Of a stretch of 64,000 bases of DNA, positions 50,347 to 61,403 are shown piece after piece (the first letter of the stretch is position 1; each line of letters begins with the position of its first letter). The stretch covers positions 28,024,001-28,088,000 of the forward strand of contig NW_020825288.1 of NCBI RefSeq assembly GCF_003286085.1, in the 5' to 3' direction. This DNA is from Drosophila persimilis. Its lineage: Eukaryota > Arthropoda > Insecta > Diptera > Drosophilidae. The position numbers and the translations under genes are program-made. The notes below the pieces were generated by a model that did no database searches, was not told the DNA's origin, and worked only from the letters and a program-made list of their open reading frames with translations.

Positions 50347-52448
50347 GAAAACTTGTTTCATTTTGGCAGTGGAAAAAAAGTTTGTAGCCGCCACCGCCGC
50401 AGCGGGCATTAACAACACTTAAAATGCCTGCAGCGTTTTTCCTTTAATACAAGTGGAGGACAGGCCACTGTCCACTGTCCAGTGTGTGGTCTGTGTGTGT
50501 GTGTGTGTGTGCTTGTGCCCCAAACACTATCTGGCAGTACGCTTTCAGCCTTTAGTCCACTCGAAAGGGAAGTTTCTAGGGGTCCACTCGAAGAGGCAGC
50601 AGGCAGTCTCTTTTGCACTTCACTCACTCACTCTCTCTTCTGCTTTCTCTATTTAGTTTTGATTTAGTTTCCCTCCCAGATTTTATTTGGTTAGACATCT
50701 CTTTTGGGGCATCTAAAGGGCATCGCTCAAGTGTAAATGAGTGTCGTTTATTTTTCGCCTCCCTCCCCTCCCCACCATCCCTGGAAAGACGGATTTCCGC
50801 AACGAATTAAAGTTGTATCTCCTTCATTTGCATAAGCAATCCACCCAACAGGCAACCCACCGCATTTCACATTCCCTTTTGGACGCCACACAAATCTCTG
50901 GCTAAATCTGTTAACGGTTTACTGAAGTTTACTTAAACGCTGGCTGTCCTTCGGGGGACTCAAAAATCAATAGCCTACTTTACGCCAAATTTACTGCCCA
51001 AGGAGCCATCGAGTGAGCATCGCTTACTGCTGCTCCTTCCGCCGCTCTGTTTTCTACTCAATTGAATCCTTGAAGTAGTTTCGTGGGCTACCCTCACTCC
51101 AGCTCCTCCCCTCTCTCTGTTCTGGGCGTATCCCCTGATTAGCGTAAAAAAGTTTCGAGTCCAATGAAATGACAATGAAAAAATCTACGATTACAAGTAG
51201 TTTTGCAATAATTCAAATTTGCATATTCACGGGTCCACGGGTCCACGGCTCCACGGTTTCTGAGTTTTGGAAAGGGTATTCTTTGGTGGGTGTTGGGTGT
51301 AGAAGAGAGACTATAGATGGTATGTGTTCTATGGGATCAAAAGACTTATTCATCTATGAATTTCAAGGGAAACTTGTACCTCTTTTTGAAATCTATCTGC
51401 CTTAAAGTGAAGATTATAGAACACATAGAAGACCCATCGCTTGAAGAGCTTTGCTTTCCTATAGGTACACCCGGGATTCCTCAGGAGATCTCAAATTGAA
51501 TGTCTTGGGGTTGAGGGTTGTACCCCATTTTGATGATTTTCTTCCATCAAATCTGGATACCAATTCTCTTAGAAGTCCCATGGACTGGTAAGTGTCTTGT
51601 TTCTCTATAAGAAAGGGGCTCTTCCTTAAGATTTTTCGGCTCTCTGTTGGGTCTTTCTCCCCCAGAAATACTCTCTTTCACTCCTTTACGACTCCAAGGC
51701 GATAAACAACTAATTTTCCCAAAAGAAATCTTAAAATATCTGCAAAAAATAGATTGAAATTGTAAGATGGATAAATTTCCCATAGATTTCTGGTAGAGTA
51801 TCGCCATCTTCTTCCTATGCATCTCTTATTTTTTTTCCTAGTTTTTCATTATTTTTTATGCATTTTTCTTGTGTACCTATTTTTTTTTTTCTCTGGCGGG
51901 GGGCAAAAGTTGAGTGCATTTCTTGGGGCATTTCTTGAGCAATTTTTTTGGCTAATTTATTTGCACTTCACTCTGCGTGGCGCTGCCCCAAGTTAAGCAC
52001 TTGACTCGTGAGGGACTCCGTAGACTGGCCTTTCACTGGGTTTTTGCTCCGCTACTCTGGCTTTTCTTCGCTGGTAAATACTTGCATTTTATTAGATATC
52101 TTGAGTGGGTCTTTGGTGCATTCATAATTCCATTTAATGCCGGACTAAGGCCAGGGATTAAGGCATATAATTAGCGCCAAAAATATAAGTTTTCGCCCGA
52201 ATTAAATCATCCCAAGGCATCGTCTGTTTCCACTATCTGCTGGAAGTTTTCCTTGCCTTAATTTCTGGCCAGAAAAAAACAGGGAAGAAGGAAAAGGCAC
52301 TGAGCACTGTTTTCCTTTACGACGCTTTTCTTTCTTGGGTCTTTTGGTCATTCCTGACTTAATTAGAGTTGGCTTTCATTTGGGCGCCTTTTACTTTGGT
52401 TTTGCTCTTCCAGGCTTTCGTTTAACTGCTGCCACATGGTGCAAGCAT

Positions 52449-52469
52449 CCCCCCCCCCCCCCCCCCCCC
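52449..52469. repeat. C21 homopolymer
   Basis: About 21 uninterrupted C residues followed by TTCCTCCTCCC. Confidence 0.95.
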
Positions 52470-55400
52470 TTCCTCCTCCCACTCAAAGCAAAACACAATT
52501 ACATTCGTATTCTCTTCTTTCTTTCTATTCTTTTTCGTTATCCTTTCGCTTAGAGGCGAAAAACTTTCATTTTTAACTTGATTTTTATGTTCTCTCTCCC
52601 TTGACTGTTTTTTTTGTGCTCTTTTCCTTCTCATTTGAGTGGGCGTGGCATGTGGCAAGAATTATGCGCCACGAAATGCAATTATGCAAAATGTCCTCTG
52701 TCCCTCTGTTGCAGCTTCTGCCTCGGCTTCTGCTGCAGTAAGCGTAATCGAAGTTAATTAGATTGCAGGACCCCCCTCGCCCCCAGGGGGGGAGGTGGGA
52801 GTGGATTGGCAGCAAATTAGTGAAGCAAGAAATCGAAAAGGGTTTATAAAAATGTCCAGAGCTCTTTTTATGAGCTTACGCATGGAGAACATGACTAAAA
52901 TGAGGCTCAAAGAATGGCTTAAATGTGAGGCAAAATGGGAACCAGGGAACCCAGGGAGAGGTGGGTCAACAAAGAGTGTAGCAGGATGCTGGGTTTTCCG
53001 GCTCAAAAGCAGGGATTTCTGGCTCAAAAGCAGGGATTTCTGGCTTAAATTCAAGGATTTCTGAGCCAAAAAAAAAAGACTTCAATCCCCTGCAGCTTTT
53101 TCCTTGTTTTTGTTTGATTTTTGACAAGGCATTCGATTAGTTTTTGGCACTTATCAACAAAATTTGTATTCAATTTGTAGCCAGCCCCCCCGCAGCCCCA
53201 CAAAAATTTGTTTATGCAATTTATTTGGCACCTCAAGCGCCAGCACCGACATACTCGAATTAGAAATAGAAACCCAATTTATTTAAATGTATTTATTGGG
53301 CAAAAACATACGAGAAACACACACAGAAAAAAAGAAGGAAACATTTGAGATGAATAATGTATTTCTTGATAAATTGACAGGCAGACAAACACAATTTTGT
53401 GTTCATATTTAGACCAAAAAACAACAAAAAAGGAGGCAGAATTTCCAAAGTAAATGTGGAAGATTTCCGCTCTTCCCGCTGGCTGTGGCAGCTACAGAAT
53501 ATCTGTTGCATGGTTGAAACTTTTGCTAACTGCCACAAAAATGAATAGTTCAATTAACTTGATATTCTCGAACATTTTCCGCACTTTTGCCGCATTTCTT
53601 TAAATTTTTATATATTTTTTTATGGGATTTCTTTTTTGTAATAAATGCTGTGCCGCCTCGTTGTCGTCTTGGGGTTTATTTTTGGTTGCAAACGCATGCG
53701 TTTTTCTCTTCTTTTTCACTTGGGTCTTCGATTTTTTAATTAACTTGCAATTAAAAGGGAAATTTACGGGCGCACTTTGATGCTCATAAATTAGGGCCTG
53801 CCACTCTCGGTGGCACTCTCTGCAAAATGCCAGATCGAAGGTAAATCAATTTCCCCAACGGCTGGCAGGACCTGCCTTTGAGATGAGGGTTTCCAGCTAT
53901 TTTTGAGGAAAAAATAAACCAAAGGTGGAGCTGCCACATGCACTGACAGGAGGGTGGGAGGTGTGGGAGCTTGTGAAAAGGGTGAAAAAACGTGTGTACC
54001 CAGCCCAGAGTCTCGTCCAAATTGGCGATGAAGTGGCAGTAGACACAATGAAGAAGTCAAACAACTCACTTAAGGGGTTTCCCCACAGAGGAGCTAGAGA
54101 AATGGAGATGCAAAAACGGAAGGACTTTACCTTTTCGCCAGGCTGCAAAGAGGGAGGGGAGCAAGTAGACTGCAGTTTGCCTTTGTTTAGATTCTCTTGG
54201 CCAAAAGCCAAGCTGATTTAAGACTTTAGTCGTTGCAGGCAGCCAGGCAGGCAGTGAGGCAGGCACTCGGGCCCAAGTGCGAGATTTGTGGCAGGAAGTC
54301 GGCGATAAGAGACAAAAGAGTGAAACGGAACTGCGAATCTTTGCAGTCGGATCAAAGCTGAAGTTTAAAGCGGAAGTTTTATGGAAGGAAGTTGAGGAAG
54401 TGCCTGGAAGATATCATCAAACCAGGGAAGAGGGCAATTAATGGGAAAGGCAAAGAAATTTCATTGAAATTTATATGATTTCCATGGGCACAGCAGCCGG
54501 CAAGATTTATGCCAGTTTATGCCAAAAAAAATCAACTCAAGAGAGAAACGAGAAGCCATTTCTCAGAGAAGAGAGAGAGCAGCGATGTCTAGAAAGAGAA
54601 GTGCCTGCCGGCCCCACAGTTGCAGCCAGAACGTCGATCGTGCCGCATGTGTGGATCGTGCCTCCTCGTGCTCCTCTGTTCTGAACTCAAATAAATCTTG
54701 TGCGTGGTCCAAAAATAAAACCCCCTCTATAAAAAAGGGGGACAAAAACAACAGAGCGTGCCAAGAAAAGAAGCCTCCACCTCAAGTAAAAACAAGCGAA
54801 AAGTGAATCGAAAAAGTTAATCAAATTTAAGGAAAACTTTTCTTTCCATCAACGATCACGCGGCGAATGTGGCTTCAATCGATCCGAAAGTATCTGGCAA
54901 TTTGTTATTTCGTAGCAGATCAAAGATTCCCATAAAGCAAATCAAGTGGAAATTTGTTTGGTAAATGCCAGCGAAAAAAAAATATTGATGAAAAATCCAC
55001 AAGATGAACCCGTGCCAAATTCCATTACCAAAAATTCATTAATTACCAAAGAAAACTCTTACCGTTTTTCTTTTTTTTTTGGCTCAAAAGAATGTGTGGA
55101 AGTGCGGGATATTTTCATAAATCAAGAGAATCGTTCAATTTTCATCGTTGATTTTTGTGCAAATGATTTTGAATATCATGTAGAACATTCCCCGAAACAA
55201 AAGAACAACAAAATCTATACAGGAAAATAAAGTGCTGTGTTGTGTGACGCTCATAAATATTTCAGCATATAAAAAAAAAACAATATTGAGAGGAATATTT
55301 CAGATATATTTTTCATGCGACGGCTAAATAATACAAGTATTTAAGGAGATAGGTGGAAGGGGACAAATCGGTTAAAAAAGGCAGATATTTTGGGGTTTAT

Positions 55401-55870
55401 ATTGAGCTAGATTTCTTCTCTGAAGATTATCCCAGGAATTAAGTGTATTCTTAGGTGTTTTTATTGACCATAAATTGGTGCTTTTGCAAAATAAACAAAC
55501 AAAAACAATTGTGCAAACAATTTAGCATTTTTCTGTTCTGTTTCGATGATTTATAAATAAACGCTTCACTTAATTTGCATGATAATAACCGAGTATGCCA
55601 GGCCCATTGGCCCCAAAAGCCCAATGTGCCCCCACCCCAAAAAAAAGAAACAAAGTGCACCACGTTTATGCATGTACCCTGTAGAGAGGGGAGGGTATAT
55701 TGTGAGAAGAGAAGGCTCTGAATTCTTTTTGCCTTGAACATGGATTTTTCCTAAGAATAATCGTTTAAGTCCTTATTTTTTGGGTGAAAATTCTTCTGTT
55801 TTTCGTAGATAAACCCACAAAACGTGCCCATTTCATGCCATTATATATATCTGTGTTGAAAATTATATAT

Positions 55871-56690
55871 TTCCAGGACTAACCTTTCCATTCTTTAGGG
55901 AATTATTTTTAAGGGTAAAGATTTGAGATACAAATCTACCCCTATTTTGAAGATAAAGCAACCTGACTGTTGAAGCATTTATAAAATGTTCCTGGAAAGG
56001 CCAGTCTCATGGTCTTACGGCAGATGATCTCTATAGGAACGATCTCTTATCTTATAACCTTCATAGAAATCGCGTCTTTTCAAGGGTATTCCCATATTCC
56101 ATACCCAAAATTGGAATAGTTGATGAAAAGTAATGTATTTCCAGGAGTATCTTTAGTTTTGAGCCGTAAAAGTATATCCTTTCTTTTGTTTAAGGAATTA
56201 TATTCAAGGGTAAAGATTTGAGTTACAAATCTACTCCTATTTTGAAGATAAAGCAACCTGACTGTTGAAGCATTTATAAAATGTTCCTAGAAAACCCAGT
56301 CTTATGATCTTACGGCAGATGATCTCTATGGGAACGATCAGTTATCTTATAACCTTCATAGAAATCGCGTCTTTTCAAGGGTATTCCCATATTCCATACC
56401 CAAAATTGGAATAGTTGATGAAAAGTGATGTATTTCCAGGAGTATCTTAGGTTTTTAATCGCAAATGTTATCCTTTCCTTTCTTTTTAAGGAATTCTTTT
56501 CAAGGGTAAAGATTTGAGATATAAATCTACTCCTATTTTAAAGATAAACCAACCTGACTGTTGATGCATTTCCTGGAAAAATCATGCGACAAATGATCTC
56601 TATAGGAACGATCTCTTCTCTTATAGCCGTCATAGAAACCCTGCCTGCCTTTTCAAGGGTATTTCCATATTCCACACCCAAAACTCTATC
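55871..56690. repeat. Three tandem copies of a 268-295-bp unit
   Basis: Copies start at TTCCAGG at about 55871, 56139 and 56434. Shared landmarks include AAGGGTAAAGATTTGAGATA, AACCTGACTGTTGAAGCATT, GATCTCTATAGGAACGATC and TTTTCAAGGGTATTCCCATA. The third copy has lost part of its middle (after GCATTTCCTGGAAAA) and is more diverged. No open frame or known element was recognised in the unit. Confidence 0.9.
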
Positions 56691-59600
56691 TCTCGTCTCT
56701 CCCTCTAGTTGTAAGTGTGTTGATGTTTTTCGTCGAGCGAGTGAGAACCCAAAAATAAATCTCATAATTCTCTCGTAATTCTCGACCCAATCTTTTCGGA
56801 TTTTCGTTTCTGTTTTCGCTTTTGGGGTTTGTTGAACTTTTTGTCGCCTGCTTTTTGCATTTGCAGCTAAAATTAGTTGCAACTAATTTGTTGTTTGTCG
56901 ATGGGTTGGTTGGGGTCTCTGTTTCCCTGTTTCTCGCTTCGTTTCGTGTGGCAGAGCCGCGTGTCAAATGTGACAGCTTCGAATACTTCACTGTGTGTGT
57001 GTGAGTGCTAATTATGCAAATTTCCAATGTACTGTCGAGGGTAGAGTTTGAGTTTTGTTTTGTTTGGTTTTGTTCCCAAAAGGGCGGCCCTTTCTGTCAT
57101 TAATTTGCATTACAAAAGAATGCTATTTGGATATTTTAAGGGGCGAAACGAGCACAGCATATGATTTATGGCACTTTTCTAGCAGGGAACAACACTGAAA
57201 ACAATCAGCTATTGATTGGGGGAACCTTCAGCTACCTTCTGCTGCCTTTCGTTGCTTTTCCATTTATTTAAAGTGTATTCAAGTGAATCGTGCACCTTGA
57301 TTGACCCACATAGCCGAGCTAGTGCCTCCATCCTAGTGGAAAATGCATTTTCCGAATTGTTTTGACCAAAGCCAAGTGGCGGACCGGATGGTAGAAGTGA
57401 CTTTCGCGCCAGAGACAAAATAATCCAAAATCAAATCACTTTACTTAAATTCCAATTGTAGTTTTTCCGGCTCTGTCTCTTTTTACTCTAATTTTTCCAC
57501 TTATTTTTCCTACATTTTCCCCTTGACTTTCTCCCTCGCGGGATGCGTTTTCTCTTGTCTCCTTCAGCATCTGCCAAATGGCAGAGTTTGTCTTTTATTT
57601 TCACAGAATTTTCTTTTATATTTATTTATCCACTGCTCTGTCCCATGTCTTTCTGTGACGACATTTCGTGGATGGAGCAGCAGTGAACAGAGACAGAGAG
57701 AGAGAGAGAGAGATAGAGACAGAGTGGAATTCCGTGAATATTTCTGCTCATTCGTTTTTATTTTTAAACATTTTCGCTGTGTGTATTTTTAATGCTGTTC
57801 ATTTTGTTTAAATTTGCATTGACGCACCGCTTCACTCCGCCTGTCTATTTATTTTTTATTAGTCGTATTTTTAGTGCATTTTTCGTTGTTCAAGAATTTG
57901 CATTTAATGGCCGGCTGCATATGTCTTAATTTACTTTCACTTAGTGGATTACCAGCCCCGATCCGAGAATAGCATAAAGATTCTACTTTAAGGTCTATAA
58001 ATAATCGCAATCTCTCTCCCTCTCTCTGTCTCTCTCTATCTTTATCTATCACCATTTTATTGATGTTGACTCAATTAGCTTTTGGTTTTTGGGAAATTTA
58101 TGTGATTTTCTTATGCAAGAGAAAGCGTTTTTCACGCTTCCGTCTAAGTGCTTCGATAAACTCCACTTCAACACCCATTTTCCAGCGCTTTTCTCCCTCC
58201 CCCCCTAAGGCCATAGGGTCAATTTTATGTATGTTCACAGTCGATGTACCTTGACATTTATGTGTGTGTGTGTGTGTGTTTCCGGCTACACCCACACACA
58301 CCCACACATGCCACAAAAAAAATTCGAGCGCGTTGAAAAAATGTGTAATAAATAACAAAATCATTTAAGAGAATTTTTTTTTTGTATTTTCTATGTTGGC
58401 ACACATTCGTTATGTTTTCTGGGGGATGCTCTTATTTCGGGGGACAGGGTATATGGGATATTGGAGGGAAGTTGAATATGATTTAGGAAGACGCAGAGAA
58501 TTTTAGATGGTGGTAGGGGAATTTTTGATTATTTCTACAGGCTTCAGGAAGATACACTCTGAGGGAAAGATATGTATCTTGTATATCTGTGCAAAGATAG
58601 CAGAATTGAGGAATTTTTGAAGTGTTCTTTGAGGCTCTATAGAGTTTGGAAGAAAAGGTTTTCCCCTCCTCCAGTAAATCCTCAATCGAAAGAGCCTCCA
58701 AAATCCCAAAAGATCATTCAATATCTGCCAGAATTTATGTTTAAATATTTTAAAAAATTTTAAAGGCGAAATATGATAAGCTTTGAAGGGTGTGAATAGT
58801 TTATTAAAAGCTGGATAACTTGCAGGCTACCAAAAAAATATATATTTAGGCTGGAATTTGCTATATGACTTCCAGGCTACCAATAATATATATTCAGCCT
58901 GGAATTTAGTAGAAATTTTAGTTCTATTTTTAGAAGGTCCCTTTAGCTGTATTTAGAGTGTGAAATGTCCAGGAATTTTCTAATTTCTGTCCACAAAAAC
59001 CTCAAAAGATTATTCAAGCTTTGACAGAATTTCATATATTTTATTATGTACAAAAAATGTCTAATATTTTTATATAATTCTCTGCGCCTTCCAGTGACCT
59101 TTAAATGCCTTCGACGATTTTTAAGAATATTTAAAGACCCTTTAAATCATTCCATACTTATAAAGAGCATTCCATCTTCGACTCTACTACTGTTTTGGCA
59201 TCATATTTTTGTTATTTCTTAGATTTACTTTCAGTTCTATTTAGTCTATGGTTTGTTGTTGTTGTGAAAAATGCTTTTAGTGTGCCACAGGGCGTTGCGT
59301 TGCGTTGTGTTGTGTTTATTTTGATACTGGCACGAGTATATTCACGCGGAAAACTCACACACAGAGACTCACTCTGTCTGTCACACATGGCAGAGAAACC
59401 CCCTCCCCCCCGGGCCCAACCCTCCTCGTAAAAAAACATTTAAATTCTTTGGTGCCTTTTCGGTTTTCTAGAATTTTTGCATTTGTTTCAGTTTCGGTTT
59501 TTATTGCGAAATTAGCTCACTTTTTGAGTGGCGAGGAGAACAGCGAAACTTAATTGAATTTTCATTGATATTTTGTGTATTTTTATGATTAATCGTCATG

Positions 59601-60129
59601 GGAAATCTATTGGCTGAGATGCTCTTTTGTTTACTTAAGGAAAAGTCTAGGAAAAATCCACACTGGCACTCGTTTGGCAGATGTCAGATGTGCGCTCCTG
59701 AATGACGGGCATTTGTTGAACGTTTTGTATACAAATATTCACATTTAATGGGCCTGGTTCTTATCGAATATTTATGCCCAGCAAGTGTCGGAAGTTTTCT
59801 TTCAGCTTTCCCCATACGATTTTCATTCGTTTTCCCTTCAATTGAAACGATTTGACAAAGTCCAAAGCTCCACCCTCTCTATAAATAAATGACTGCCGCC
59901 ATTTCATACGGAAAAAGTCTTGAAATAATATTTGAAATTCTCGAAAAATGAACAGCACACAAAATTGATTGGCCCTCGAAGAGGGGCCAAAATAATTGCC
60001 TTTTTCCAGGCTGAAAGATGACTCAATCAGAGATGAAAACTGAAACAGAACAGAACACTTAATAATGTAGATTTTTCGGGGAATTTTCGGGGAGTACTTC
60101 TGTAGGGCCAGAATTCTTTGAAAATCTCT
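56691..60129. other. Non-coding region upstream of neuroligin
   Basis: GA tract 57694-57712, TG 58261-58280, and the 50-bp two-copy repeat at 58.8 kb. No exon supported. It may hold neuroligin promoter or intron sequence. Confidence 0.55.
58823..58920. repeat. Two-copy 50-bp tandem repeat
   Basis: CAGGCTACCAA..ATATAT..GGCTGGAATTT occurs at 58823 and again at 58873. Confidence 0.8.
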
Positions 60130-60697
60130 CATAAAAAGTGAAACAAAAAACACAAATTGAAACAATAAAATTAATAAAGTAAATAAAAGTGAATTAAGTG
60201 AATAAACTGAATGAATTTGTATTAAACAAACGAAAACACAATAAAACAATCCAGAACAAAAAAGTTTAAACAAAAATTAAGTGAAAAACAAAATTGTTTT
60301 CCCATTTACTCGGCCGTTTTTTTTGTTTTCACACCCACATTTTCTTTCGTGTTTTTCTTTCTTCCCAAAGTTTGAGACAGAGAAAAGCGTGTGGCAGAGA
60401 CACAGCGAGAAAAGAGGAAACTTTTTGTAGCCAAATGAAAAGAGAAAGTTGCCAGGACAAAGGAGTCCGAATGTTAAACATTTCAAGTAAATAAACAACA
60501 AAACGGAAAAGGAAAATACCGGGAAAATGTGAGCGAAAAGAACAATTAACATCCCGAAGAAAACACACAAAAGACAAACACCGAATGTCCGAAAAACTTG
60601 GAAAAGTAGGAAAAATAGCAAAAGTGTAAGACCTAAATTAATAGGGAAAAATCGGGAGGGGAAAACTCTCGGATCGCCCCGAAAAGAAAACAAAGCC
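60130..60697 (+). other. Probable 5' UTR / upstream leader of the neuroligin exon
   Basis: The sequence immediately upstream of the neuroligin ATG is strongly A-rich with repeated AAACAAAA, GTGAATAAA and CGAAAA runs, a composition typical of Drosophila leaders. Several short upstream ATGs occur, for example in GAATGTTAAAC and AAAATGTGAGCG, so translation of the main frame may be modulated. A long polypyrimidine tract at about 60310-60368 ending in CCCAAAG could be a 3' splice site; if so, the leader exon starts near 60371 and is spliced to distant upstream exons. I see no clear TATA box or Initiator, so the transcription start is not assigned. The extent is inferred from composition only. Confidence 0.4.
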
Positions 60698-61403
60698 ATG
60701 AAGTTCCGTTTAGCAGCTTTTTGGCTATTTCTGCTGACAGTTGGCAGCGGCGGTGGCAGGGGCAATCACAAGCAATTAAGCCTTGATTGCTGCCTGGGGG
60801 GGCATGGGCATGAGGCCTCCACATGGGGCGTGGCAGCTGCTGCAGAATCAATCGCCCAACGAGACGGCGACAAAGGAAATGAACTGGAAAATGCATTGAA
60901 ATTGCGTGCAACCCCAAAGCAACAGCAAACGGAAAGGCAAACGCAGGTTATTGGGGACATCACAACGAGAGCACACCAAGCGCCAGAGGATGCCACAACA
61001 ACACTGGCAACAGCATCCAAATCAATTGGCCATCAAGCAGTGCGACGTGCCAAGGACGCCCGAAATTTGGAGCAGCATTTAAAGCAGAGTGTGGCCAGGC
61101 TCTTCACCAGCGACGAGGAGTCCAACGAGAGTGACAGCGGGCCAGGCTCAATATTGGTCACAGATGCCACAGCCACAGCCACAGCCACGGCCACTGCCAC
61201 GACGGTGACCTCACATCATCCTGGACGACGGCATGTGGTAGCCGATAAGCTGCAGTACACCAAAGAGATACAAATCAAGCAGGGCCGCCTCATGGGCATC
61301 ACACGTCGCTTTCAGGTCACGACCGGCCTACGGGAGGTGGATCAGTATCTGGGCTTGCCCTACGCCGAGGCCCCGACCGGCAGTCGAAGGTTTATGCCGC
61401 CAG
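60698..61403 (+). CDS. Neuroligin, first coding exon (partial)
   Basis: This exon encodes the N-terminus of a neuroligin, a single-pass postsynaptic adhesion protein with a catalytically dead cholinesterase-like ectodomain that binds presynaptic neurexin. Residues 1 to about 20 (MKFRL, then a hydrophobic AAFWLFLLTV stretch) form a signal peptide. Residues 21-186 are a hydrophilic, low-complexity extension with Gln/Thr-rich segments and a Thr-Ala repeat near residues 157-167. From residue 187 (YTKEIQIKQGRLMG) the esterase-like domain begins, and VDQYLGLPYAEAPTG at 214-228 followed by RRFMPP matches the family motif V-x-Q-Y-L-G-x-P-Y-A-x-x-P-T-G-x-R-R-F-x-P-P. The frame is open for 235 codons plus one base and ends at CAG|GTGAGA, so the donor is at 61404 and the following intron is phase 1. 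The conserved Gly after PP is split by this intron. The ATG follows AAAGCC and is the first Met before the signal peptide. Open reading continues past the donor to a stop at 61475-61477, but that part lacks family similarity and is intron. Which Drosophila paralogue this is (Nlg1-4) I cannot settle; Nlg2 is only a guess. The remaining exons lie beyond the window. Confidence 0.9.
61163..61201 (+). repeat. ACAGCC hexamer repeat inside the neuroligin exon
   Basis: Tandem GCCACA hexamers encode alternating Thr-Ala residues (about 157-167) in the extracellular extension before the esterase-like domain. Hexamer changes keep frame, so length polymorphism between individuals or species is likely. Confidence 0.9.

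Larger units (their letters stand above)
48786..55870. other. Non-coding region
   Basis: GA tract 50322-50346, TG 50492-50511, C21 run 52449-52469, and a 19-bp direct repeat (GCTCAAAAGCAGGGATTTCTG type) at 53000-53041. The 54480-54810 stretch is A/GA-rich and leader-like with an AATAAA at about 54690, but has no recognisable gene. Confidence 0.6.

Noticed and set aside
54480..55230. Gene with polyadenylation signal near 54,690
   Set aside because: Short frames on both strands have no similarity; a lone AATAAA is expected by chance in AT-rich DNA.
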